Part shown: in pieces, positions 33,338-43,922 of the stretch
How positions within the stretch are numbered: the first letter of the stretch is position 1
Layout: every line of letters begins with the position of its first letter
Source of the DNA: Dipteris shenzhenensis
Lineage: Eukaryota; Polypodiophyta; Polypodiopsida; Gleicheniales
NCBI GenBank assembly: GCA_047967505.1
Contig: CM106539.1
DNA length: 64,000 bases
Strand: one strand, 5' to 3'
Translations under genes and position numbers: made by a program
Notes under the pieces: model-generated
What the model saw: the letters and a program-made list of their open reading frames with translations, nothing else
Told to the model about the DNA's origin: nothing
Database searches by the model: none

Positions 33338-35824
33338 CTAGCCTTGTTTGATACTAAGCAAGTTAAGGCTGGTGCTCTTAGGCGGGGTGACAGGGGTTAT
33401 CGGTCTTCTTAAGGGACAGTCCTTGAACAGATGCTTGATTCCACACCCTGCACACAAGGGTGTGGGGCTAGTCATGGGTGGAGCGGTGGGGGTAAGGTCC
33501 CTATAGGGGTAGTCCTTCAAGAAATGTGGCCCTTGGCACTTGAAGCAGGACACCGGAGGGTTCGAAGTACCTTTGTAGGGGCATTCACTTGCCCTATGGG
33601 GGCCTTGGCAGGTATAGCATCGGATCGGGGGCCTTTGGGCGACAAAGTTTAGGTGTTTAGCCCTTGAGTTCACGGGAGCAGTCTGGAACATGAGGACTTG
33701 CTGATCCTCTTGTAGGAGGTAGTGATTTAGGGTGCCACTTCCTTCCTAGTAGGGGTAGTAGTCGAGGGGTTCATGATCTGGATCTGTCTCCTCCCAGTCA
33801 TTGGGCACTTCCTCTACCAATACTTGATTGACCGGAGCTATGCAAGGTAGTGGAGGTTGAGGGCCCAATATGGGTGGTGGTAATGGAGCCGGCTAAGTCT
33901 TGTACTGCCTTGAACTGGCCAAAAGGCCACCTTATGTATTTAGAGGATTAGGTGGAGCTGTTAGGGCTAATGGGGGTCTCATTTGATACATGGGTTGGGG
34001 AAGGGACCTCAAAAATTGACATTGGAGGTATCGTGGTTTCCCCACCTATGGCAGTGTGCGCAATAGAGTGCTAGCCTTGCCCTTAGGCATGGACACTCAT
34101 TGGAGGGATGGTTGCCATTGCATACCCCACACCAGATGTTCTCTCTGTGGAAACAAGTGGGAGTGCTTGGTGCCTCCTTGGAGGTTCCTGACCTCCACTG
34201 TTGGCCTAGCTGATTTAGCAAATTAGAGGCCAGCTCACTCATATCCAAGCCCTTGGGCTCGTTGGTCTCCTTTTTGATTGTTGCTACATTGGAAGACCTA
34301 ACTGATGGAGCTATTTCTGAGGGATTTGGGTTTTATCCGCATTCGCCTTATCCATCATGTTGTCACTTATACAGATGGCTACCCTTCTGCATAGATCAAA
34401 GGAGGTAGGATTCATCACCATCAGGTGGTCGTGCCGCTTCAGGTCTGCCAATCCGATGAGGAAGGGGGGCAACAATCATTCGTCGCTCATTTGCTCGTAT
34501 GGTTCACAATGGGCATTGAGGTGCTTGATCTTGACTATGTAATCCCTAAGGGATTCCTTGTCATTTTGTTTTACCTCATACAACTAGTTAATTGGGCTCT
34601 GTTTATGGCCGCTAGGGGCAAACCCCACAATGAAGGCCTTTCTCAACGTCTCCCAGTTGACTTTCTCTTCTGGGGTGAGAGCCCTATACCATTGGCTTGC
34701 TTTATCATCCAAGTTGAGACCAAATGCAATGGCCATTTCTAGGTCCCCGCGAGCATGAAAGGCTTCACAAATTTGCTCAAATCGCTCCACGTGGGAGATC
34801 GGGTCTCCTTCTCCAAGGAATTTGGTCATTAACTTGGAGATAGCTATGGGTCGGCTCCTCGAGGGATTTGCAATCCCTGCAGGAAACATTGCGGTGGGTG
34901 GGGGTGGTGTGGCCCCCCTTCCTAGGACATTCACCAAGATATGCATTGCCTCATCAGTTAACACTGTTTGAGCAGCTGGTGGGGGCAGTGCCGTTGTGGG
35001 CCTGACAAGATGTAGGGTTGGGATGTAGGGTTGGTCTTAAGCCTGGCCTTGGTGATGGTATCCATGTAGTTGCTGGTACCGGTGTTGGAACAGATGCACC
35101 AAGGCCTGCATTCATCGGTGCAACAGGTATGGATGGAAATAGACATACTCCAGGAGGGGGTGGGTCATGGGGCATGGGCACGGTGGTTCCATGCAATGGG
35201 CGATAAGGTGGAACTTATGGAGCCCCATAGTTGACGTAAGTTGGTGGCACATGGGCTATTGGGGGCTCATAAGGCGCCCCTCCTTGGAAGCCTCTTGCAT
35301 ACCCTCGGCTGGGGTCTTGCCCTCGGAGTTCCCTCATCCATGTCTTCCCATTGGGGATGTCTTGCAAAGGAGGAGAGCTCTAGGTCCGCAAAGGTGGTTT
35401 CCATCCTGGTCTGCATTTCAGGAGTTGGATGTTGCTGACCTTCCCTTCCTGCACACATTTCCATGTCTGCCGACTCTGTTCGGCCTAAATGTCCGAACAT
35501 GTTGGAGAACGTACCTCTTAGCCTGGATGCTACCGAAGGTGCGGGAGAGTTGGGAGAGGCCACACTAGTGAATGGGGCTTTGAAAGCCCTTGGATCTGAG
35601 GGGTATTGCATTACTTGACCCGAGGGGTATTGCATTACCTCGTCCAAGCTCTCCGTCTCATCGGAGCTAGATAGATCTTCCTATCGGGGGCCTATTACCA
35701 AGTAGGAGCTAGGAATCGAGCCCCCAGATCCCCAGCTAGGGCGAAAGGTGGGCTGAGCATAGCTCGAAGCACTATCTTCTAGCACGGGATCCTTAGACAA
35801 AATTCTCCTGGACTTCAAGTGCAT
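33338..35824 (-). pseudogene. Gypsy gag with five zinc knuckles
   Basis: The start at 35,824 (MHLKSRRILSKDPVLEDSAS) is chosen because it is in frame with the next open stretch; TAG at 35,683-35,681 breaks it. A Pro-rich N-terminal part (to 34,954) precedes the capsid (MLTDEAMHILVNVLGRG; FLGEGDPISHVERFEQICEA; SQWYRALTPEEKVNWETLRK). Then come CGVCNGNHPSNEC and a weaker CAHCHRWGNHD (34,150-34,020), and farther on CYTCQGPHRASEC, CFKCQGPHFLKDY (last Cys replaced by Tyr) and CAGCGIKHLFKDC (33,620-33,420). Knuckles bind element RNA. Five or more is unusually many. Several stops and shifts are present. Confidence 0.88.
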
Positions 35825-35879
35825 GTATGAGACCTCTAACTAGGAACACTCAGGCTAAACTGTAGTTCTAGAATTTTTA

Positions 35880-36660
35880 TATTCTAGACTACCCCATAGG
35901 TATCTCGACGGTCGTAGGGTAGCTCTATGGCAACGGTCATAGGGATAGCTATATCAAGATGGTTGTAGGGATAGCTCTATGGCAATGGTTGTAGGGATAG
36001 CTCTATGGCGACGGTCATAGGGATAGCTCTATGGAATCGGGTGGCAGGATAGGTCTATGGAACCGGGCAATGGGATAGGCGTAACGTGCCAGTCGGGCCG
36101 AATAGATCGTGCCATGTGTTCGACAAGATAAGATGTAGGTGGTACCCCCCCGGACATAGGGATGAGTTTAAGACGACGGTCAGAGGGATAATGGGGTCGA
36201 CAGGACAATGGGGTCGACAGGACAATGATCAATGCGCCGGTCGGTGGAATCATTATGGCAACATGCGTGGGGATAGAAAGATAGCGACGATCAGAGGGAT
36301 AACGGGGTCAACAAAATAATTATGGCGACGGGTGTGGGGATGAGCTTATAGTGCCGGTCGATGGAATATATGGATCGATGGGATACAAATATGGCCACGG
36401 GGGTGGGGATGACCGAAGACACCGATCGGGGAGATAACATTATAGCAATAGTCACGGGGATAACGCTATGGCCATGGGTCAATGGCTGTCAGGTCGGCGG
36501 GATAATTAACTCTGACACGCATTTCATCAAGGCAATAGGTTAGGCCGTGGTCAGAAGTTAGGTCGGTGGGATATGGCTATGGCATTGAGTCAACAAGGTT
36601 TGACCAGTGGCATACGGTTATGGCACCCATCGATGGGATAACTCTAACACACCGACCCGT
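35880..36660. repeat. Minisatellite in the Gypsy leader, about 26-bp units
   Basis: The left part is regular: GTAGGGATAGCTCTATGGCA then ATGGTT, with close variants, four to six times from 35,920 to 36,070. To the right it decays into units built on GGTCG(A/T)(T/G)GGGATA and TATGGC(G/A)ACGG up to about 36,660. No coding sense. It lies between primer-binding site and gag. Confidence 0.8.
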
Positions 36661-37167
36661 GGGGATAGAGAAACACTACGTTGCCAACTGGTTTTTGGTG
36701 ATTTTTGGGGGATTTTGAGTTTTTGTTCTGGTTTTTCTATGCTAGGGGGTGTTACACTGCCTAGTCTACCTACTCAATGAAAAAAACTTGAAAGAAAAAC
36801 AACTTTAGAAAGCCAAAAAATTCTTGAGCGGTGAGTTTTACCACACAAAACCACTTCGAAATTCAGCAAGAATCATCATTTTTGGTTGTTTTTTGTGTCT
36901 TTAGACATTATACACCCCTTAGCAATCTTACAAACTAAGTCCTACCAACTCAAAACAGTAAAAAACATAAAAAACAAGCTTCAAATGATCAAAAAGACTC
37001 TCCAACAGAAAATGATAGCTTTCCTAAGTTTTCGATCCAAAGCTCTCACTTCTTCACCCTTTCCTCTCTTACAACTCCACTAACAAAGCTCCAAGTTAAG
37101 CTTGAAGCCTTGTGCAATGAGTAGATAACAAAAGAAGACTAGTACAATGCAAAAGCATACCTCCATT

Positions 37168-37187
37168 CCTTGGCAGCGGTGCCAAAA
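37168..37187 (-). other. Primer-binding site of the Gypsy element
   Basis: Directly inside the 5' LTR the minus strand reads TTTTGGCACCGCTGCCAAGG, close to the TTGGCGCCGTTGCCGGGG type used by Athila/Tat elements. Two or more bases deviate, as expected after decay. Confidence 0.7.
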
Positions 37188-37188
37188 G

Positions 37189-38098
37189 TGTGGTCTCGAC
37201 AGCGACTCATGTATCATGGGGATGTTGAAGAGATGCTGATGGAGCCTCCACTCCAAGCTACTCCTTGTAAGAGAAATGCAAGGCACGAGCCATCCGCATG
37301 TCACTCAAGCAACCTCCGGATTGTTGCAATGTGTTTCCACGAGAGAAAGAGGGAAGGGGGAGAGGGGAGAAGAGAGGGGAGAAGGGAGGGAGAAGGAGAA
37401 TGGAAGAGGAGAGTGAAGGGGGATGGAGTGGCAAACACAAGGGCACTACAATGGAAACAAGGGAACACCCAAAACACTCTTGGAAGAGAAGAGGGAGCTT
37501 GTAGTCAAACTTATGCAAACAACAATGAAGACCAAAGTCAACCGTCACCTTTTGAAGAGAGGGCCAACCCTTTTCCTTTTAGCACTCTCCCTCTCTTTAC
37601 ATTAAAAAGGCTCTTGGGCCCGTAGGGTGCCAAGGCATATTGCAATTCTTTCCATGTCTCCCTGCTAGCAGAAGTAGTGCTTGTGTTAACCATATAAGAG
37701 CGCTGGGGACAAGCTTGGAAGTAGGAGGTGTTCTAGGGGTGTTCCTAACCAGCTCCCAAATAGCGCTTGTGTTAGCCTTGCACCTCCAAGCCTTAAGCCA
37801 TTTGGGGCTCAAACCCCCTGTACGAGGCTCAAAACTTGGAGTGGCGAGACTTAACTCCTGTGAGACACTTAACTGCAGCTTGCAGTTGGAACCTACAACC
37901 TGTGAGCTAGAACCTACAATCTGTAAGCTGGAACCTGCAACTTGTGCACGTTGCTTGCAATCTTTGGCCTTGGGGTATTTGGGGCTCAAAATCCCTGAGC
38001 TTGTACTGTACTCCTCCCATGGCTGTAACAGTTGAAGTAAATCATGGAGCCTAATCACCTCTCATCCCTGATTACCCTACATTCGGCCACTGTACTCT
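37189..38098 (-). repeat. 5' LTR of the Gypsy element
   Basis: Matches 23,702-24,589 along its whole length. It lacks about 20-30 bp present in the other LTR near 24,050 and has three instead of two copies of a 21-bp unit at 37,878-37,943. Extra GA-rich sequence occurs at 37,340-37,410. Confidence 0.9.
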
Positions 38099-38251
38099 GT
38101 GGATGTTAACAACGTTTCACAATATATGACGAAACCATGAACTATGATGATGCTAAGCTATTAGAGGCCTGTCTTTCTTGGTCATCGCTTCAACCTCAAA
38201 CAAAAAGCCTTTTGTTTAGGAGCATATGGTGCACAATCTTTCGATTACCAA

Positions 38252-38263
38252 GCTCTGATACCA
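38252..38263 (-). other. Orphan Copia-type primer-binding site
   Basis: The minus strand reads TGGTATCAGAGC (perfect). An LTR should lie to its right from about 38,264, but without a second copy its borders cannot be set, and no Copia genes lie to the left because the Gypsy LTR ends at 38,098. It may be the truncated end of an older Copia element. Confidence 0.5.
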
Positions 38264-38814
38264 ATATTACAATCATAGGGCTCTTTCTATTGATTCCACC
38301 CAGCTACGGATTCTAGTGATTTCCACGTGAATACTCTCTTTCCTTCTTCATCCTGGAGATAAAACTTCCCCTAGCCCAATGCTTGCCAATTGGCCTCATA
38401 CCTTGGTGCCATGTGTCCCATAAGGGACCTTACCATTCTAGCCCTCTCATAGAGCCCATTTGCACCCCTTCATTAATGTCCAGGCCTATGCGTAACCTTA
38501 GTCCCAAACTCTCTAGACCTCATAGTATGCAAGCATCGTCGAGCCCTCAGGTTTCCTACCTAACCATAATCACACCACACACTTCTGGGATTATGGCTGA
38601 CGTAACAGAGAGAGCATAGAATTGGATCACAAGCCACATCAAGAATTCAAGGATGGATTTGATCTAAGCATTTCTTCTTACCTCAACTTGTATGTGTCGT
38701 TTGAAACCCCCATGAAACCTCTGATCTTCTAGAAGTCATCTATTCCCTTTAGCTCAAGGATTGCCTCCCTATAATTTCCTATGTGCTAGACTAAAGTATT
38801 TAAACTACTTTTAT

Positions 38815-39400
38815 GAAAGCTTGCTCATACTTAAACCAATAATTTGGAATCCTATTGGTTTCCTTGAGGATCATCTACCATTTATGTGCTTTGTTTCCTA
38901 GGAAAAGACTCACTTCCATGACTTGATTCTTAGTAGGGGTATTCCCAAGGGGATGGAAGTCTTGCCACTTTTGCAAGAAAGTGTTTATGGCATCCTTTTT
39001 TCTTTCTTTTTCTTCCCCATTGTATATTGGTGGCTTTAAGTCCTTAAGAATATTCAAGGTTTCTTTAATTTGAGAGGTAGACCTTTCAATTTGACTTATA
39101 GGAGTCGAGTAATAGAGTGACCAATCGAGAATCAGATAACTTAGAAATAGCTTTGGTTAGAGTCTTCAATGAGCGACTAGTAGCCTCTAAATCTATTTCT
39201 ATATTTTGTGTTTGGGTTTTTAGTTTATGAATTAGTACAAAATTTTATAATCAACATAATCCACATCCACCAAATCCATAATGTCATGTGTTTCCTTAGA
39301 TCCACAATGGCCTTGCCTTTTCTTACCCTTTCCTCATTCTCACTAATCATGTTTTCTCTCTTTGGACTCATAATTATGAAATGAGAATTTTCCCAAAAGT
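38815..39400 (-). pseudogene. Retrotransposon gag fragment
   Basis: The minus strand has MSPKRENMISENEERVRKGK near 39,372, then in other frames SRSLKTLTKAISKLSDSRL, ISQIERSTSQIKETLNILKD, LKPPIYNGEEKERKKDAINT (39,040), FLQKWQDFHPLGNTPTKNQV and GNKAHKW followed by ILKETNRIP. The PxYNGE...W...F segment is the N-terminal capsid motif of plant Ty3-type Gag. Frameshifts break it and no protease or pol follows to the left. Its leader resembles the repeat at 22.9-23.6 kb. Confidence 0.65.
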
Positions 39401-39429
39401 ATAAATAAAAAAGCTTTATCGATGAAAGA

Positions 39430-40100
39430 AAAATGCGATACCCACTTCCCTGTGATTTGTTTGAGGTCTTGGAATTCAAATTCAAAACCCTCTCACTCTC
39501 CTATGCAACACACGAATTCGATTCTTCAATCCCTCTCTTCTATTCTAAGCTGCCAAGTCTAGGTTTCCTCAACTCGAGCTTCAATCTTTTTCTTTGAATT
39601 TGGCAAGCCTAATGGTAAGATGAGCCAGAGGCCTTGAAGGGTATGGAAATCCTTGAAGTATGGTAAAAAGACAAGGATGACATGGCTTTTGTTAAAGCCT
39701 TTGTCCTTAAGATGACATGGCAGCCTATTTTCTTTTCTTTCTCTGTGTGTCCAATTGCCGCCCATAGCCTGCTTTCTTTTCTTCCTATGTATGTCCACTC
39801 ATTGCCCATGTTCTTCTCTAGCTCTCTTTACTTATACTACCTTTCAACTAGTCCTTTGCTTGTTGTGCTACTACCAAAGGCATGAGGCTAAATGATGGTT
39901 CTAATCATAATTCACTAGAAGGCACTGTTGTCACTTGATTTTGCCCTTGGATTTCTCTTTTAGCCTATTGCTCATAATTTTTTTTTGTTGCTCAATCGTG
40001 GCTCTTCCCAAAGGTTTTAAACCTTGTGTAGCGTAGCCTTTCTTCTTTGCAGTGTGTAGGTTGATGCATGAAACCATGTAGCCTTGCTAGGCTTCTTCTC
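39430..40100. repeat. Diverged repeat shared with 22.9-23.6 kb
   Basis: CCCACTTCCCTGTGATTTG, TTTGAGGTCTTGGAATTC, TTCTTCAATCCCTCTC and CCCAAAGGTTTTAAACCTTG occur in the same order as in the left copy. Probably leader or LTR of the element whose gag lies at 38.8-39.4 kb. Confidence 0.6.
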
Positions 40101-41215
40101 CACCTCTGATTTCTTTGCTTTGTTCTCTTTGTATAAGCTATAGGATGACGTGTTCCTAGCTGGAGCAAACTTTAGATAAGCAAAATTTGTCTATGGCTCC
40201 ATCGATCAGCTAAAAGTATGCCATGAGGATCTAGTTTGCAAGAGAGGAGCTAAGGAGATGTGAGACTTGTTCTCTAGAATGCAGTTGTAGCCAAAGCTTC
40301 AACAATAATGCTACCAATGCACAAAAGATCTTATTCAATAGATGTCGTAAAAAAAGATTGCTGACTGCGACCAATCCTTTTCAAAATGTCCCTTAACACT
40401 ATTATGAACTAGACATTAAATCCCCTCTCAGGTTATCCCTCTATCATAGCATTTATTTAAGGCCCTTGCACAATTCCCACAGTAAGAGAACCCAAAACAA
40501 ACGCTATGGCTTAAAAACAAGTTGAATTTGCAATCAAATGGCCTGCCTTGAAGAAGTTTGAGAACGTCGAAATAGAAATAATTGGAAGGAAGAAAGAAAG
40601 AGGGAGAAAATGGTGGAGAAGAGAGAGAACAACCACTCGCACTATGGCACGAGTAAAAAGAATATTTTTGCATTTCCAAGTGGAAACCTTAACTATAGCC
40701 TACCCTCAGAGGGCAAGCTAACGAGAGGACCCTAGTTTTGATCAATAGAATACTGCTATTTAAACAAAAAAAAAAGACCCATTCTAACACTCATGTAAAG
40801 AGCCGGGGTCAGCTGAGATCTAATCTCAATTGTCCAATCTCCACAATTTCAGAACTAGAATCTGCTCGGCCCTTTGCACCAAGTCGATTCCATCATCGGT
40901 GCTGCGTGGTTAGTGAAATCCATGGCCTACGACATCATCTAGGCTTAAGACTAACTGCAGTTAAGCCTCCCCACGACCTTCCACATGGGGGAATGGCCTC
41001 TAGTCAGCTATTTCCTGGTCGGAAAGTGCTTCGCCAATGGCTCACGACCACATGCCGCTCGCCATTGGCGTTCGTGCGAGGAACTTTTTGGAGTGCATTC
41101 CTTTATACAGAAAACAAGGTGAATGCTATTCAATCATTCATAAGGCCTGTCCAAGATCAAAAAAGTAAACAAAAAGGAATCCACTGAAAATGGTGTGAAG
41201 GAAGAGGAGATAAAA

Positions 41216-41252
<37 letters not shown>

Positions 41253-43319
41253 GTGGAGATCGTGTGCAAGAAGACTTGAGGAGATAAAGAAGGGGAGAGA
41301 GAGAGAGAGAGGTGAGAGAGTGACATAAAGTCAACCACTTTAAAGTCCGCATTCAAGTCCAAGGAAGAAGAGCCAACAGGAAAAATGCACTTCGAGAAAT
41401 TCAAGAAATGCCTAATTTCGACTTTGCCAAAATCTCATGGTTGCTAATTAAAAGGCTATGGAAATTAAAATTTGGAAGGTATTTTCCTTAATTTTGTGAG
41501 CTTCGTCTCCTTCCTCTTCCCTTTGATTTCTCCTGTCTCAGGCCTTTCCTTTCCATGCCATTTTTGTTTATTGCTTTAGGTCATAGCCACAAATGCTCCT
41601 GCCTCTGCCTTTCGATTGTTCTGCCCATTCTCCTGCCACGGTTTCTCACAGGCACTTTCCGATCTCTCGCATTTTCATCCAGTTTTGCTTGTTTGTGGCT
41701 TTACAATTTCTGTTTTTCGATGCCTTGGCCTTGGGATCTGGTTCTTTTCTCGGTTTGTACCCCTTTGTACGCCCACGCCAGTGGAACCTTTAAGCGCGTC
41801 AGTCCTCTCTTTCTGCCGTAATACAAAGCAACCTTGCAACAGATTAGTGTACGGCAGTGAAAACCCAAATCTGTCGTATGCAAAGCAGCAGGAAAATGTG
41901 TACATTGTGGTGTTGATTCTGGAAAAGCTTGTTCTGTCGAGCCCCTGTCAGATGTGATGACGTTTTTAAAATGTTGTTCCTGGCGGCACGCCAAATGTTT
42001 TGCGAAGGGGCAAACGTTCAGATGGGCTCCCTGCAGCCTTAAATTCAGAACAGAGCAATTAGATTTTTACGTTCTTGCAAATTCCTGGTGTCTCGACTTT
42101 GTCATGCCTTTCGAACGAGAGCTTAGTTACTACTTGTGGAAAACCTGTTCTTCTATAGTTGACTTGTAGCCCGGTTAACGCAGGTTAAAGTTTTGTCTCA
42201 GTTCATTGTATTGCCTGGATTTTCTGGCAGACACCAAGGGTTGGTTCCCATCACGAACGAGTTGGGCATATAAGTGACAGTTGCCTGAATGATATTCTTC
42301 TGTTCTCTGTAAGAGATTCTGAAAGCTCCCAACCTATATTTTTCAATACAAGTATGGCTCAAAAGTTGGAGTCAAAAGACAGTTCACCTGACACGTGGAC
42401 ACTGGTTGGCGACGCTTGCAATCCACTTTCATGTTCCGTGGGACGCACCTTTTGACGTGTTGCAGGGTAATGAAGAAGTACCTGATTGGTTTTACATTAG
42501 CTGAGCTTCTAAGGGTTTTCTTACCGACCAAGGACCTTGGACCCGTTTGTGACATGCTATTAAAAACGATGGTTTGAATCTGGGTATTTGTTATATGTTT
42601 GTATTGTTTTTATGAGGTGCCCTGTCTGCTAATCTTTGTCTTTTTTTGCCAAGTACTTTATTTCAGAAAGGGTAAAGGGAATTTCACCTTGTTAGCGAAT
42701 TGTTGCTTAGATGAAGAGCATGCTGATTACATTTGACAATGCATCATGGAAGATTTCTCTCTTCTCCTTGCAGTTTTATCAGGGGCTTTGTATCAAGACC
42801 AACTGATTAATGCCACTCCAGTAATAGTATTAGATATGTATGGCTGTAGCAGGGCATAATCTATATTGGGTGGGTTGTCTCAATGGGTATGTGCGAGTCT
42901 CTGCTAATGTGATTGGAATTAACATCTTGCAAATCTCGTGTGAGATAATTATGTGGTTAAAAACTGTGCTTCTACCTGTTGAGTTGGCCATTTTTGATTT
43001 GTCTGTATTGTGGTGGAGGTGGAGGGGGGGAAGAGATGGGGGCATGAGAAGGTAGGTTGTGAGGGCATATTTCATTGTCGCTCTGTGATGAAGTGTAAGT
43101 CTGAAAACTTTTACACATGTTTGTCGCTACAGGTACTGAAAGTACTGCAAATGAGGCTGGGAGACACAGGAGACAAATGATTGGAGTACCTCGCCCTAAC
43201 TTCTGAGGACACAGTTTGCCATTTTGAATGTAAATTGTTAGTGCTCGCGATAAGGATGGAAACTTAGCTGTCAAATGCCTCTGTGCTATCCATTCTGTTT
43301 CTATTGTTCTATTTCATAG
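40101..43319. other. Upstream flank of the SINA gene
   Basis: A poly-A run (40,766-40,775) may end a retroposon. (AG)n runs lie at 41,218-41,247 and 41,295-41,311. A CT-rich stretch from about 41,490 (CTTCGTCTCCTTCCTCTTCC) resembles a plant 5' UTR or promoter and could hold the first, non-coding exon of the downstream gene. No donor site could be fixed. Open frames at 41.5-42.0 kb on both strands overlap and have no domains. Confidence 0.4.
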
Positions 43320-43383
43320 AGCAGAAGACTGTGACATGCCATATTTGACGGCTGGCTTAATTTAGATGCTTGCATAAGACAGT
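43320..43383 (+). other. Probable 5' UTR exon part before the SINA start codon
   Basis: A strong pyrimidine tract ending TATTTCATAG (AG at 43,318-43,319) looks like a 3' splice site 64 bases before the ATG, implying an intron in the 5' UTR. The upstream exon is not identified. Confidence 0.45.
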
Positions 43384-43875
43384 ATGGCCCCAAAAAGTGT
43401 CTGCTTGGAGGTTCCAGAATCTCCTGTGCAGGAGAATGACATAGGCCCAAGTGTGTCGAATGTGTCAGAACAGGGATCTGTTGCTGTGCCAAAGTCCAGT
43501 GTATCAGCCCCTGGAAAAGCCGCTATATCACCAACAAGCAGTGTTCATGAGCTGCTGGAGTGCCCAGTCTGCACAAACTCAATGTACCCACCTATTCACC
43601 AAGTAAGCTACCTTGGTAGGACAGTCTATATATCTCTCATTGTTTTTGCTTGTCCCTCCACCTTTGGGATTATGTTTTTTTGGGGGTTTGATTCTAGGTA
43701 GGAAATTCACCGCACCCAGACTGCAAACACAACTGACTGAATTGGTTTTTTTCTTCTTCTTTTTTCGGGGGGGGGGGGGGGGGGGCAATCGGCAAGAGGT
43801 GATGATGTTGATGGTGATTTAGCTTGCATATGCAGGCACCCGCGCACGCCTGCATACACACACGCACACGCACAC

Positions 43876-43922
<47 letters not shown>

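Larger units (their letters stand above)
23701..38098 (-). mobile_element. Ty3/Gypsy retrotransposon, 14.4 kb, with extra 3' region
   Basis: Homologous direct repeats of about 0.9 kb (23,702-24,589 and 37,189-38,098) enclose, on minus, a primer-binding site, 1.4 kb of leader with minisatellite, gag, protease, reverse transcriptase, RNase H and integrase, the Ty3/Gypsy order. No chromodomain is seen at the integrase end; with the element length and PBS type this suggests the Athila/Tat side of the family. About 4 kb lies between integrase and the 3' LTR, containing a retropepsin-like domain, minisatellite and another ORF. LTR divergence is clearly higher than in the Copia element, with indels, so it is older. 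Flanks GTGGC/GTGGA may be a decayed 5-bp target duplication. Confidence 0.9.

Noticed and set aside
35018-35647. Gly/Trp-rich plus frames as genes
   Set aside because: Complement of the Pro-rich N-terminal part of the Gypsy gag.
41134-41404. Two Leu/Ser-rich minus frames
   Set aside because: Also products of GA repeats; no domain, and they overlap each other.
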